Assembly: GCF_030296015.1 (NCBI RefSeq)
Contig: NZ_AP027368.1
Coordinates: 3,100,001-3,164,000 of the forward strand
Direction: 5' to 3'
DNA from: Ferrimonas sp. YFM
GTDB taxonomy: Bacteria; Pseudomonadota; Gammaproteobacteria; Enterobacterales; Shewanellaceae
DNA: 64,000 nt
Part shown: positions 1 to 7,662 of the stretch, one piece after another
Layout: each line of letters opens with the position of its first letter
Numbering within the stretch: the stretch's first letter is position 1
Made by a program: the position numbers and the translations under genes
Notes under the pieces: generated by a model
The model's database searches: none
Told to the model about the DNA's origin: nothing
Seen by the model: only the letters and a program-made list of their open reading frames with translations

Positions 1-885
1 CAGATTCCCAATCTTCCGCGACATCTCCATCTTTTCGAACCCCAACTCTATATCACTTTGTGAACCTATCAAAAATAGAGCTTGATGATAAGGTACCACT
101 CCCAGTGGATCTATTGGTGCAGTCATGATGCTCTCTTTCACAAACTCGAAATCTAAATTTGAAAGTTTTCCCTGCAAGAATAAAGTAGTGATAAGCAGCT
201 TGCTATTAATGTCACCAACCTTCGCCAACTCTAATAACTTAACTTCACTCTCTTTAGAAAGAAGGCCACTTACAGATTGCTCATGATGGATCTTTTGATA
301 GGTGGCGGCAATATGCCCCTTAGTATGTGCTTTATCCAAAAGAGAATTAAAAATTGAAACACTCATATCAACTTCTTCCTGCTTTCGGAGCTCTAAACCT
401 AAGAGGTATTCGGCGTCCGCAATTCCTTTTGACACTAACACCTCAAGATGTTCTTTATAGTTTTCATCTCTATCTAGAAAGCCTACATAAGCGTATTCTA
501 GTAAAATAGCATCTCCCAAATGAAGATTATCTTTCAATAATTTCTTTATCCATACTCTAGAGGTTGGTGCATACGCTACCAAAACATGGAGGTAAGCAAG
601 GTTTCGTGATTGAATATCAGTTAGCCGAAAATCATAATTAGTCAGTTCACAGCACAACCTGACATCTATAACATTTAACACAAATTCTGACAAACCTTCT
701 TCATCTAGTGGTTTAGACAAGAAGTCTATAAATGTAACTTTTCCTTCCTTAAGTCTGTTTAGCTCAAGAAGCCTTTCATCACCAATGAAATAATCACTAA
801 ATTCATAAGGCAACGCAATGGCTTTCACAAAAGCCAATTGAAACACAACTAAAAACAATCCAATTTTAAGTTTTAATTTCTTCAT
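1..885 (-). CDS. partial exported Sel1/TPR-like helical repeat protein
   Basis: This leftward open frame starts with ATG at 885 and runs without a stop for 295 codons to the window edge, so its C-terminus is missing. The N-terminus is a good Sec signal peptide: MKK, a hydrophobic run to about residue 22, then an AIA-type cleavage site. The rest is rich in Leu, Glu and Lys, with helix pairs such as DAEYLLGLELRKQEE and GDINSKLLITTLFLQGKLS, which resemble degenerate Sel1/TPR repeats. Base composition is AT-rich, unlike the GC-rich genes from 7.6 kb on, so it belongs to the accessory region. Its function is not recognised; an exported or periplasmic protein-interaction role is an inference from the fold only. 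Confidence 0.7.
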   Translation of the reverse strand, partial: MKKLKLKIGLFLVVFQLAFVKAIALPYEFSDYFIGDERLLELNRLKEGKVTFIDFLSKPLDEEGLSEFVLNVIDVRLCCELTNYDFRLTDIQSRNLAYLHVLVAYAPTSRVWIKKLLKDNLHLGDAILLEYAYVGFLDRDENYKEHLEVLVSKGIADAEYLLGLELRKQEEVDMSVSIFNSLLDKAHTKGHIAATYQKIHHEQSVSGLLSKESEVKLLELAKVGDINSKLLITTLFLQGKLSNLDFEFVKESIMTAPIDPLGVVPYHQALFLIGSQSDIELGFEKMEMSRKIGNL

Positions 886-953
886 ACTACATGACCAAAG
901 AAAAGGATTCCGCACTCGCCATGAATCATCACATGACACAGCGCCCCATAGGT

Positions 954-963
954 GGACACCCAT
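954..963 (-). repeat. REP-like motif, inverted copy upstream of RAYT
   Basis: GGACACCCAT here is the reverse complement of the ATGGGTGTCC motif repeated downstream of the transposase. It lies 62 bp before the transposase start. The transposase is thus bracketed by oppositely oriented copies, as is usual for REP-associated transposases. Confidence 0.6.
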
Positions 964-1024
964 CCTAACAACTGATGCCACACCAGCGTCTATCCTTAGT
1001 TTTCATTCTCATGGAGCGAGAACG

Positions 1025-2002
1025 ATGCCTAAGGCCAGGAAACAACAAATCAGCTTGGACGATACCCGCTACTATCACTGCGTCAGCCGCTGTGTTCGGC
1101 GTGCCTTCCTCTGTGGCCATGACCCCTACACCGGAAAAAGCTATGAACACCGTAGAGACTGGGTGCAGGAAAGACTGCTGTCGCTGACAAAGGTTTATGC
1201 CATCGAAGTCATCGCCTTTGCCGTCATGAGCAATCACACTCACACGGTGTTTTACGTCAATATTGAAAAGGCCAACAGCTGGAGTGATTTAGAGGTCATC
1301 GAGCGCTGGCACCTGCTATTCACTGGCAACGCCATGACTCGTCGCTATTTGATAGAGGAAGAACGTGATGAGATGGAGAGTTGGGAGCAGCACCAGGTGG
1401 AGCAACTGGTGACGCTATACCGCCAGCGATTGACTGACATCAGCTGGTTTATGCGGACTCTGAACGAATTCATCGCCCGTAAAGCCAACAAGGAAGACAA
1501 CTGCAGCGGTCGATTCTGGGAGGGCAGATTCAAGTCACAAGCGCTGTTGGATGAGCAGGCCCTGCTCTCCTGTATGACTTATGTCGACCTCAATCCCATC
1601 AGAGCCAATATGGCTGACACCCCAGAGCAGTCAGACCATACCTCTATCCAACTGCGCATACGGGCAGCATTAGCCGGCAAACAGCCATATAGACTCAAAG
1701 CGTTTGATGTTGAAGATATCGAGAACTGTACCCTGCCCTGCCACCTCAATGATTATCTTGAGTTGGTGGAGTTCACAGGCAGAGCCATTCGACAAGACAA
1801 AGCAGGACATATGGCCAAAGGCACTGCCGACTTGCTCACCAGGTTGAACATAGAACTCGACAACTGGATGGAGCTCACCCAAGGGTTCGAATACCAGTTC
1901 CACCACCTAGCAGGTCGAGAACACAGCATGCGCAACTGCCGCCAAGCTGATCAACTAAAGCGAATACGGGGCTCAACCAACGCCAAACGATTACTCGCCT
2001 AA
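1025..2002 (+). CDS. REP-associated tyrosine transposase (RAYT, Y1_Tnp/IS200-like)
   Basis: This 325-aa protein has the hallmarks of the large RAYT branch of the Y1 transposase family, which processes REP elements by single-strand cleavage. The HUH metal motif is seen as SNHTHTV with His71 and His73. The family block GRFWEGRFKSQALLDE (about 162-177) and the following TYVDLNPIRA (185-194) are both clear. In small RAYTs the nucleophilic Tyr sits in the helix before GRF; here that stretch reads LNEFIARKANKED with no Tyr, so either Tyr185 serves or the enzyme is altered. The gene is intact, with a weak gagaacg ribosome site. It is flanked by an inverted motif at 954 and an array of direct motifs from 2188. 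The function of the C-terminal 120 residues is unknown. Confidence 0.85.
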   Translation: MPKARKQQISLDDTRYYHCVSRCVRRAFLCGHDPYTGKSYEHRRDWVQERLLSLTKVYAIEVIAFAVMSNHTHTVFYVNIEKANSWSDLEVIERWHLLFTGNAMTRRYLIEEERDEMESWEQHQVEQLVTLYRQRLTDISWFMRTLNEFIARKANKEDNCSGRFWEGRFKSQALLDEQALLSCMTYVDLNPIRANMADTPEQSDHTSIQLRIRAALAGKQPYRLKAFDVEDIENCTLPCHLNDYLELVEFTGRAIRQDKAGHMAKGTADLLTRLNIELDNWMELTQGFEYQFHHLAGREHSMRNCRQADQLKRIRGSTNAKRLLA

Positions 2003-2200
2003 ACGTTAGCTATAAGCCCACATTCATGTCGACCACTGAGCGCTCGACGGCCTTACAATGCCTGTCGCACAGAAAACATAGCAAAGCCACATTTCCAGAC
2101 GACTTCACTACCAGACACCTCGCAAACCAAACCTAAAAACCTCGAACTTCAATCGGTCAATTCAAAGTGATTTTCCACTTTGCTTAACATGGGTGTCTTT

Positions 2201-2571
2201 GTATCCCTGCCTCCCGGATTGTAGACGGACCGCCCGCGCCCCTACTCAAAAAAAGGCCATACACACTGAATCAAAAATGCTCCTTGCTCATTGAAGCAGG
2301 AGCATTTTGGGCTTCATATAGCAGGCCCCCTCTTAGCATGGGTGTCCATGTAAGCATCATTAGCATGGGTGTCCATGTAAGTACTTGTATCCCTGCCTCC
2401 CGGATTGTAGACGGACCGCCCGCGCCCCTACTCAAAAAAAGGCCATACACACTGAATCAAAAATGCTCCTTGCTCATTGAAGCAGGAGCATTTTGGGCTT
2501 CAGATAGCAGGCCCCCTCTTAGCATGGGTGTCCATGTAAGCATCATTAGCATGGGTGTCCATGTAAGTAAG
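2201..2571. repeat. 186-bp tandem duplication
   Basis: The block starting GTATCCCTGCCTCCCGG at 2201 is repeated from 2387 at an offset of exactly 186 bp. It is nearly identical (one difference seen: catatagc versus cagatagc). Each unit carries a hairpin and two CATGGGTGTCCATG motifs. An apparent reading frame across it (2284-2682) only reflects the repeat and is not a gene. Confidence 0.85.
2274..2308. repeat. hairpin in the duplicated unit (second copy 2460-2494)
   Basis: AAAATGCTCC and GGAGCATTTT form the outer stem and TGCT/AGCA extends it with one bulged base. It looks like a bidirectional terminator with A and T flanks. It would end transcription from the RAYT on the + strand. Confidence 0.5.
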
Positions 2572-2699
2572 TACTTACCGAAGCAAAATGAACGCCCCAA
2601 TAGCATGGGTGTCTTTGTCTTTCCTCAGTATCTATTGCCAGGCCCTTTCGCTATCAGGAATGCAGCAAACCGCACCTGTTAACCACTAAATAGCTGATC

Positions 2700-3734
2700 C
2701 TAATTGTGCTCCACTTTCAACAGTCCATGGTCTCCACCGGGATAAGGTGATGCATTGTCCATGAAGTACCGGACTCGTTTCAGCAACTGCCACATGGCTT
2801 TGCACTGATGATTGCGGGTGACTGTCTCATGGAGCGCATGCCAGAGCTTTTCGATCTTGTTGACCCATGGTGAGTAAACCGGCTGAAACAGCAAAATGAA
2901 CTTCGGGTTTCTGGCCAACCAGCGCAGTGTTTTCTTGCTCTTGTGGATGATGTAATTGTCCACGATAAGCGTGATGGTTTTGGCCCTTCGATATTGGCGT
3001 TTTAGCCGTTGCAGCATCGATAGGAACAGGTTTGAGTCTTTGCTGGTGCTGGCGACATAGGACACTCGACCTGTTTTCGCATGCAGTGCGCCAGCCAGAT
3101 AGTGTTTAGCATTTTGCCCTGGCGTTGCCACCTTCTTCTGCTTACCTCGTGGCATCCAGTCTGACCCCAACTTGGGGTTCAAATGGATGTCCACTTCGTC
3201 CTCGTAGAACACCGGATGATCTGTACAGCATCTTTCCAGCGCCTGCTTTATACGGGCCAACTTGGCGTCCCTATCGGGGTCTCTGATATGCAGTGTTGGC
3301 GCTACTCTGCGCCAGACAATGCCCATCCTGGGCAACCAACGACGAATGGTAGACGCATGCACGTTTAAGCCCATAATCCGGTTAATCTCAATAGCCATCA
3401 GCTCTGTGCTCCAACGTGACCGCTGGTAACCGATATCTTGGGGAGAGATTTGAATCAACGCCTCTAAAACAACCTTGATTTGCTGGTATGGCTGTGTGGC
3501 AACCCGGCCCCGGTTCATCGACTCAAGGCCCTCAAGACCACACTGGGTATACCACTGAATCCAACGGTTGATAGAGGAACGACCAGCCGCCATCATCCGC
3601 GAGACTTCGGTGACGTTGTAGCCGTTAGCCAGGAGCAGGATGGCATTGAGCCTGCGACAGTGATCTCTGTCGTTGGTTTTATGCATTTTTTGGATGATAC
3701 GGCGTCGCTCTGCGCGGTCTGGAAGTGTTAGCAT
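2700..3734 (-). CDS. IS630-family transposase
   Basis: The 344-aa protein is a full-length Tc1/mariner-type DDE transposase. The first 110 residues form a two-part helix-turn-helix region (NVTEVSRMMAAGRSSINRWIQWY and a second winged helix ending TIRRWLPRMGI). The catalytic triad is visible as Asp in YEDEVDIHL, Asp in LIVDNYIIHKSK and Glu in PWVNKIEKLWHALH. The stop lies 9 bp inside the left inverted repeat. There is no clear ribosome site before the ATG at 3734, and a large hairpin ends 6 bases upstream of it. The frame is uninterrupted, so the element may still be active. Confidence 0.93.
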   Translation of the reverse strand: MLTLPDRAERRRIIQKMHKTNDRDHCRRLNAILLLANGYNVTEVSRMMAAGRSSINRWIQWYTQCGLEGLESMNRGRVATQPYQQIKVVLEALIQISPQDIGYQRSRWSTELMAIEINRIMGLNVHASTIRRWLPRMGIVWRRVAPTLHIRDPDRDAKLARIKQALERCCTDHPVFYEDEVDIHLNPKLGSDWMPRGKQKKVATPGQNAKHYLAGALHAKTGRVSYVASTSKDSNLFLSMLQRLKRQYRRAKTITLIVDNYIIHKSKKTLRWLARNPKFILLFQPVYSPWVNKIEKLWHALHETVTRNHQCKAMWQLLKRVRYFMDNASPYPGGDHGLLKVEHN

Positions 3735-3740
3735 TGCGGG

Positions 3741-3804
3741 ACTCGGTTCGTTTTGGTGGCTGTTTGGTTTGGCGATTGATCAGATCGCCAAAACGCAACC
3801 GAGT
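3741..3804 (-). promoter_or_regulatory. overlapping alternative hairpins in the IS630 transposase leader
   Basis: ACTCGGTTcGTTTTGG (3741-3756) pairs with CCAAAACGcAACCGAGT (3788-3804). A second hairpin, TTTGGCGAT (3768-3776) with ATCGCCAAA (3784-3792), shares bases with the right arm of the first, so the two exclude one another. The outer stem ends six bases before the transposase ATG and could hide its ribosome site. Control of transposase translation is an inference. Confidence 0.5.
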
Positions 3805-3872
3805 TCCCTTCCTACTCTACATCCCAGTGATCTACATTTCGGAACAGTTATTTAGATTCAGCTAGGCCAACC

Positions 3873-3906
3873 GAAGCAAAATGAACGCCCCGGTAGCATG
3901 GGTGTC
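3873..3906 (+). repeat. second copy of a 34-bp block flanking IS630
   Basis: GAAGCAAAATGAACGCCCC followed by two variable bases and TAGCATGGGTGTC occurs here and at 2580-2613, on the two sides of the IS. The variable pair is AA at the left copy and GG here. The IS therefore sits inside the REP-like array. Confidence 0.7.
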
Positions 3907-3945
3907 TTGTATCTATTGTTGTATCTACCTTTTGTATCTACCTGT

Positions 3946-4764
3946 CTATGTAACTTCCGACCTTTCGTTTATCTTTTTTTTCATATGTTTTATCTGATTG
4001 AATGCATCTCCAGTCATATAAATGGTGATATTATTCTCTTCTATCTCTGTTAGGGGACGCCAGAACCTTCTGTCATTGGATACCAACTCTAAAACGATTT
4101 CATTGTCTACAGTAAAAGCAACTCGTTCAACTATTTTCGCAGGTTCTTCTTCACATTCATTCTCTCCATACCAACGAATAGACGTCATAATGCTATGATA
4201 GACATTGTATATGAAAGACTTGCACATCATTAATATAAGTACAAAAAAGGCCTGCAATAAAGAAAGAGTAAGGCATAGATAAAGCTTGTAAGCAGATTCT
4301 CCGAAGATAACAATTGTTGATGTCTTTTCAGGTATCTCCGTTTTAAGAAACAATGAATACAAGTAAGTAATCATAACAATCGATATTATATCAACAACAA
4401 CCTTGATGAAAACACAATGACTGCTCTTTAAATGGCTAATTTCATAATTTTCATCTTGAAACTTTGACATTGAATATTGAAATTCTTTATCTGACAAAGT
4501 GGAGTATATAGAATAACCTGCGAGAATGAAGCCCACAATGGAAACAGACCATCCAATTATATTGCCTGAAACTTCTTGGATTTCACTGGATATATACGAA
4601 ACGCTGCCATTTGAATTTAGGTTAAACCATACCATCAACATGAAAGAACAAGCAAATGCGACTTTTGTATCCGTGCTCGTCTTTATCACCCTTAAAAGTT
4701 TATAAAGCTTCCAAAAGTTACTCTCAGATGTCAATTCATACAGTTCATCATTTTGACTGTTCAT
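3946..4764 (-). CDS. four-TM membrane protein of the island cassette
   Basis: I do not recognise the family. The 272-aa protein has about four hydrophobic segments (near 35-49, 68-88, 117-140 and 160-188). A polar C-terminal domain of about 80 residues follows (EEEPAKIVERVAFTVDNEIVLELVSNDRRFWRPLTEI). It starts 8 bp after the stop of the upstream gene, with AGGGATAGTC before the ATG, so the two are co-transcribed. AT-rich codon use marks it as acquired. The pairing of a soluble protein with a four-TM partner resembles RexA/RexB, where RexB is a four-TM depolarising protein; Kiwa also has a four-TM subunit. These are analogies of layout, not sequence matches. The C-terminal cytosolic domain is larger than in RexB. 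Confidence 0.75.
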   Translation of the reverse strand: MNSQNDELYELTSESNFWKLYKLLRVIKTSTDTKVAFACSFMLMVWFNLNSNGSVSYISSEIQEVSGNIIGWSVSIVGFILAGYSIYSTLSDKEFQYSMSKFQDENYEISHLKSSHCVFIKVVVDIISIVMITYLYSLFLKTEIPEKTSTIVIFGESAYKLYLCLTLSLLQAFFVLILMMCKSFIYNVYHSIMTSIRWYGENECEEEPAKIVERVAFTVDNEIVLELVSNDRRFWRPLTEIEENNITIYMTGDAFNQIKHMKKKINERSEVT

Positions 4765-4772
4765 GACTATCC

Positions 4773-5792
4773 CTAATTTATCATTTCTCTTATATAATTA
4801 AGTTTATCTCTGACACTTTTTAAATTTGCAATCCTTGGCGCCCTAACAACGCCTCCTTTAATTAATTCCAAGAAAGACTCGTAAGTTTGCTTTACAAGCA
4901 CTCTTGGAGAGTCATTTATTTCACTAATTGCTCTTGTCAGTTTAAATTCCTCATGCGTACCGGTCAGCTTGTCATTATTTATATCTCTCCCTGACATTCT
5001 GATCAATATATTACCATCATTAACGGCCTCTTTAGAAAGGTCTGCAACTTCATCATGAGGTAAAGTCTTCTTGCTTTTTGAAAACTCAACTTTAGATTTT
5101 GGGTGCCCAAATTTTTTATTTTCTTTTCTCCATGACTTAAAGAAATCATTACAGTCATATTCACTGTTTGGCATCACCAACTTCAAAGTTAATTTGTCTA
5201 TAGATTTCATCCCCTTGATGAATTCATCAATATCAGCATCAGACGACAATGGAATAACCTCTATATCTGGCCTTGGATAAGACGCCTCTAAATCGCGTTT
5301 TTTAGTCACCTTATAATTACCACCCCTTTCTAGTCTCAGGCTCCTCTGGCGATGAAATTCATCATCTATATAACTCTTTATTTCATCATTTATGAACCTT
5401 TCAATAGTCGCTTTAAAGTTATCCATTGTGGGTGCATCTTTTTGTTCCTTTATGAAAAATATGCGATGCTCTTTCAAGGACAACATAAATATTGATGACG
5501 GCGAATTCTGGATGCTAAGACTATCATCAATCAACTCACTACCTTTAAGAACCTGCTCTCTTTCTAAGATTGTGTCTTTGACTATTCTGCCATATATAAA
5601 TGGTAACTTTTCACCATTTATATCAACCTCAATCAGCTGAACTCCATTAAATAACCACCTAGAATCACCATGATTTCTAACATGATTATTCATGAACGCC
5701 GGGTGAACAAACTGTAAATATCTATCTAGCAACTTTAGCTCGCCAAAGTGACAAACAAAGTTCCAGAACTCAACGTTATAATTTTTTTTCAT
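4773..5792 (-). CDS. unrecognised soluble protein of the island cassette, RexA-like in layout
   Basis: The 339-aa protein has no signal peptide or membrane segment. It is rich in charged residues and in beta-type stretches. One block, SPSSIFMLSLKEHRIFFIKEQ then DAPTMDNFKATIERFI (about 97-134), resembles the central block of lambda RexA by eye. A later KLTLKLVMPNSEYDCNDFF (200-218) parallels the RexA stretch before its C-terminal domain. This is a weak similarity from memory and needs profile comparison. The DUF4747 and KwaB-type families are other candidates. It is the middle gene of three leftward genes: 146 bp after the ATPase and 8 bp before the membrane protein. A sensor role is an inference from the Rex analogy. 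Confidence 0.75.
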   Translation of the reverse strand: MKKNYNVEFWNFVCHFGELKLLDRYLQFVHPAFMNNHVRNHGDSRWLFNGVQLIEVDINGEKLPFIYGRIVKDTILEREQVLKGSELIDDSLSIQNSPSSIFMLSLKEHRIFFIKEQKDAPTMDNFKATIERFINDEIKSYIDDEFHRQRSLRLERGGNYKVTKKRDLEASYPRPDIEVIPLSSDADIDEFIKGMKSIDKLTLKLVMPNSEYDCNDFFKSWRKENKKFGHPKSKVEFSKSKKTLPHDEVADLSKEAVNDGNILIRMSGRDINNDKLTGTHEEFKLTRAISEINDSPRVLVKQTYESFLELIKGGVVRAPRIANLKSVRDKLNYIREMIN

Positions 5793-5938
5793 TTTACTAT
5801 CTGCAACAAGTTAGTTATTTAGAAACAAATCCCATCAAGAGCTTCACCTTGTAAAGGATAAAAGCACTTCTTCATGGCAATACAAACACGATAAAAAACC
5901 TTAATTAAACTAATAGGGTGGGATATGGATAGTTCACC

Positions 5939-7255
5939 TTAACATTCTATACAATCAACTGGATTAACTATGTCATCTGACGCATCATCCAAATTGGCAT
6001 ATTTCAAATAAAAGTAAAATGTAGAATCAATTACTTTCAGCATTCTAGTGTTAGAGTCATATGCCAAAACAGGAGGGTTAATTCCCTTTGAACTCTGGAG
6101 CTCACCTAATTTTTTCAAAGCAGAAGTTAACTGAGCTCCCTTTAAATCGCCTGATCGATGATGTATCACCCGAATTTTTTGCATCAAAGTATCTTTGCTG
6201 ACCCCGCCATTAATACCTTCAAAACCTAAACCAAGTAATGCAATGACAATATAATAAGGCATAAAAAATGGTAAAGGTGTTTCGCTTTGTATCTTTGAAC
6301 CTGTTCCCGCGGCAATAGCCTCCAAGTTTCTTAGATGACGACCAGAATAATACTCCGTTTTATCAGATATAGCTAACTCAACACAATGTAAATCATCAAT
6401 TACGGTTAATCCATGCTGCTTTTCAGTTACTCCTGAAAAACGAACAGTTCCTTTTAATAGCTCTTGGTAAACACCCACACTATTAAATGATGAATCAATA
6501 CATTTTTGGACGACACGTTCGGAAATAGAAACGTTAAGCTCCGGCTCACCTTTTTTTGCAATTGCAACAAAATCATCTTTCGACCATGGCTCTACAGGAA
6601 CTTCAACTATTCTGTCCTGTAAATCTCCATTAAATTGTGACATACGATTGGCTTCTTTCCAAACACCTAGTATGACAATTTTTACTTTTAGATCTTGAAA
6701 CGCCCTCAAATCATAAGCGAATTGTCGTTGCATATTCTCATTCAAATAATGAAAATTTTCTAGAATAACTACCTTTTTACAGCCAGCCCTGTGAATTAAA
6801 GAGGCGACATCGTTAGGCAAAGCAAGATTGAACTCAATTTCTTCATATTCATCGGTCCTACTTCTCTGCGATTTTTCAGAAATATCCGATGAAACCCCGG
6901 CCTTACCAAACATCGCAATGGTTGCTTGAATCTGTGCTTTTATACCAGTCCTTGTTTCTCTTCCCGTCCCCTCTGTAAATGAAGTTCTTACAGATACTCC
7001 AGCCTCTCTAAGCATTGACTTATATATGTCTTCCATCGTAAACTTTGGAGATAAGCTCACAACTATATTTTCTTCATACTTTACATATTTAGAAACTAAA
7101 GCTGTCTTTCCTTGTTTAGATGCACCATAGACTACAACTTGCTTATCGGTTCTAAGTGCATCAAGCAACTTAGCATCTACATGCTCTCTTTCAATATAAG
7201 ATTTTATGTGTTTACCACTAACACCAAAAACATCTTCCAAATGGGTCAACTCCAA
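5939..7255 (-). CDS. P-loop ATPase (AAA/STAND-like) of the island cassette
   Basis: The 438-aa protein has a Walker A motif at 44-51 (GASKQGKT) and a Walker B-like KKVVILENFHY at 160-170. A sensor-1-like VKIVILGVWKEANRM follows at 191-205. The later half is helical, in the manner of AAA_22/STAND ATPases. No ATG lies before the P-loop, so it starts at TTG. The frame opens with TTG at 7255, but TTG at 7249 has GGGAG six bases upstream and is the better choice. It is the first gene of the leftward cassette. ATPases of this kind occur both in defence systems and as chaperone-like loaders; the substrate is unknown. AT-rich composition matches its two partners. Confidence 0.8.
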   Translation of the reverse strand: MELTHLEDVFGVSGKHIKSYIEREHVDAKLLDALRTDKQVVVYGASKQGKTALVSKYVKYEENIVVSLSPKFTMEDIYKSMLREAGVSVRTSFTEGTGRETRTGIKAQIQATIAMFGKAGVSSDISEKSQRSRTDEYEEIEFNLALPNDVASLIHRAGCKKVVILENFHYLNENMQRQFAYDLRAFQDLKVKIVILGVWKEANRMSQFNGDLQDRIVEVPVEPWSKDDFVAIAKKGEPELNVSISERVVQKCIDSSFNSVGVYQELLKGTVRFSGVTEKQHGLTVIDDLHCVELAISDKTEYYSGRHLRNLEAIAAGTGSKIQSETPLPFFMPYYIVIALLGLGFEGINGGVSKDTLMQKIRVIHHRSGDLKGAQLTSALKKLGELQSSKGINPPVLAYDSNTRMLKVIDSTFYFYLKYANLDDASDDIVNPVDCIEC

Positions 7256-7346
7256 CTCCCTTTATTAATCTTTTACGCCTAAAAATTCAAATTTATAAGA
7301 GGGCTCCACTTGAGAAGAAAAATATATTGCCCTCTTTCAGTAACCT

Positions 7347-7558
7347 AACTCTCTAGAGTGATATAGCACCCACTAACCCACAACTCATTGATTCAAAACC
7401 GTAACCATATTCACCCTCTCAAAGCGCCGACACAGCTCCGCCCATGCCTTCCCGGGTAACCAGCCTCGAACCCACATTGAATCGATTTGTAGATGTCCCA
7501 AACTACCTCTCTAAGCATCAGAAAAGTATGGCCAATCTCTCACAATCACTAGAGAGTT
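7347..7558. repeat. non-coding border of the island with an imperfect inverted repeat
   Basis: The 407 bp between the ATPase and the GH13 gene contain no credible gene. AACTCTCTAGAGTGAT at 7347-7362 is matched by ATCACTAGAGAGTT at 7545-7558 on the other strand, with a 2-base insertion in the left copy. The pair could be the ends of a small miniature element of about 212 bp, or chance. Base composition shifts from AT-rich to GC-rich across it. Confidence 0.35.
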
Positions 7559-7641
7559 TTGCCATAGATGACTGTTCTACTGTGAAAAATCCGAAATGAG
7601 GTCGCAATGGACCCAAGAAGGGCTGTGACTCTGAGGGGACA

Positions 7642-7661
7642 AGAGGCGCCGAAGCGCCCCT
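7642..7661 (-). terminator. hairpin just after the GH13 gene
   Basis: Read leftward, AGGGGCGC-TTCG-GCGCCTCT forms an 8-bp stem with a stable TTCG loop, directly after the stop codon. No strong T-run follows, so termination may be weak or the stem may protect the 3' end. Confidence 0.45.
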
Positions 7662-7662
7662 G

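Larger units (their letters stand above)
2188..2613 (+). repeat. array of CATGGGTGTCC(ATG) REP-like motifs
   Basis: Six direct copies of CATGGGTGTC begin at 2188, 2337, 2364, 2523, 2550 and 2604. A seventh is at 3897 beyond the IS630 element. The four central copies extend to CATGGGTGTCCATG, a small hairpin with a CATGG/CCATG stem and GTGT loop. The motif on the opposite strand begins GGAC, one of the 5' tetranucleotides described for REPs of RAYT systems. These are therefore likely substrates of the RAYT at 1025-2002. Confidence 0.7.
2691..3864 (-). mobile_element. complete IS630-family insertion sequence
   Basis: The ends are an imperfect inverted repeat, TAGCTGATCCTAA at 2691-2703 against TAGCTGAATCTAA (reverse complement of 3852-3864), matching at 11 of 13 positions. 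Both ends start with TA, as expected for an IS630/Tc1-mariner element that duplicates a TA target. The 1174-bp element contains one full transposase gene. It separates two related 34-bp blocks, one on each side. Confidence 0.75.

Noticed and set aside
2188-2613. CRISPR-like array of short repeats
   Set aside because: The spacing is irregular, there are no spacers of uniform length, and most of the repetition comes from one 186-bp tandem duplication. No cas gene is nearby.
2284-2682. 132-codon open frame over the repeats
   Set aside because: It translates the duplicated unit twice and has no ribosome site or recognisable domain.
1-7600. tRNA-associated integrative element with att sites
   Set aside because: No tRNA, integrase or matching direct repeats were found in the window; the left end of the region lies outside it.
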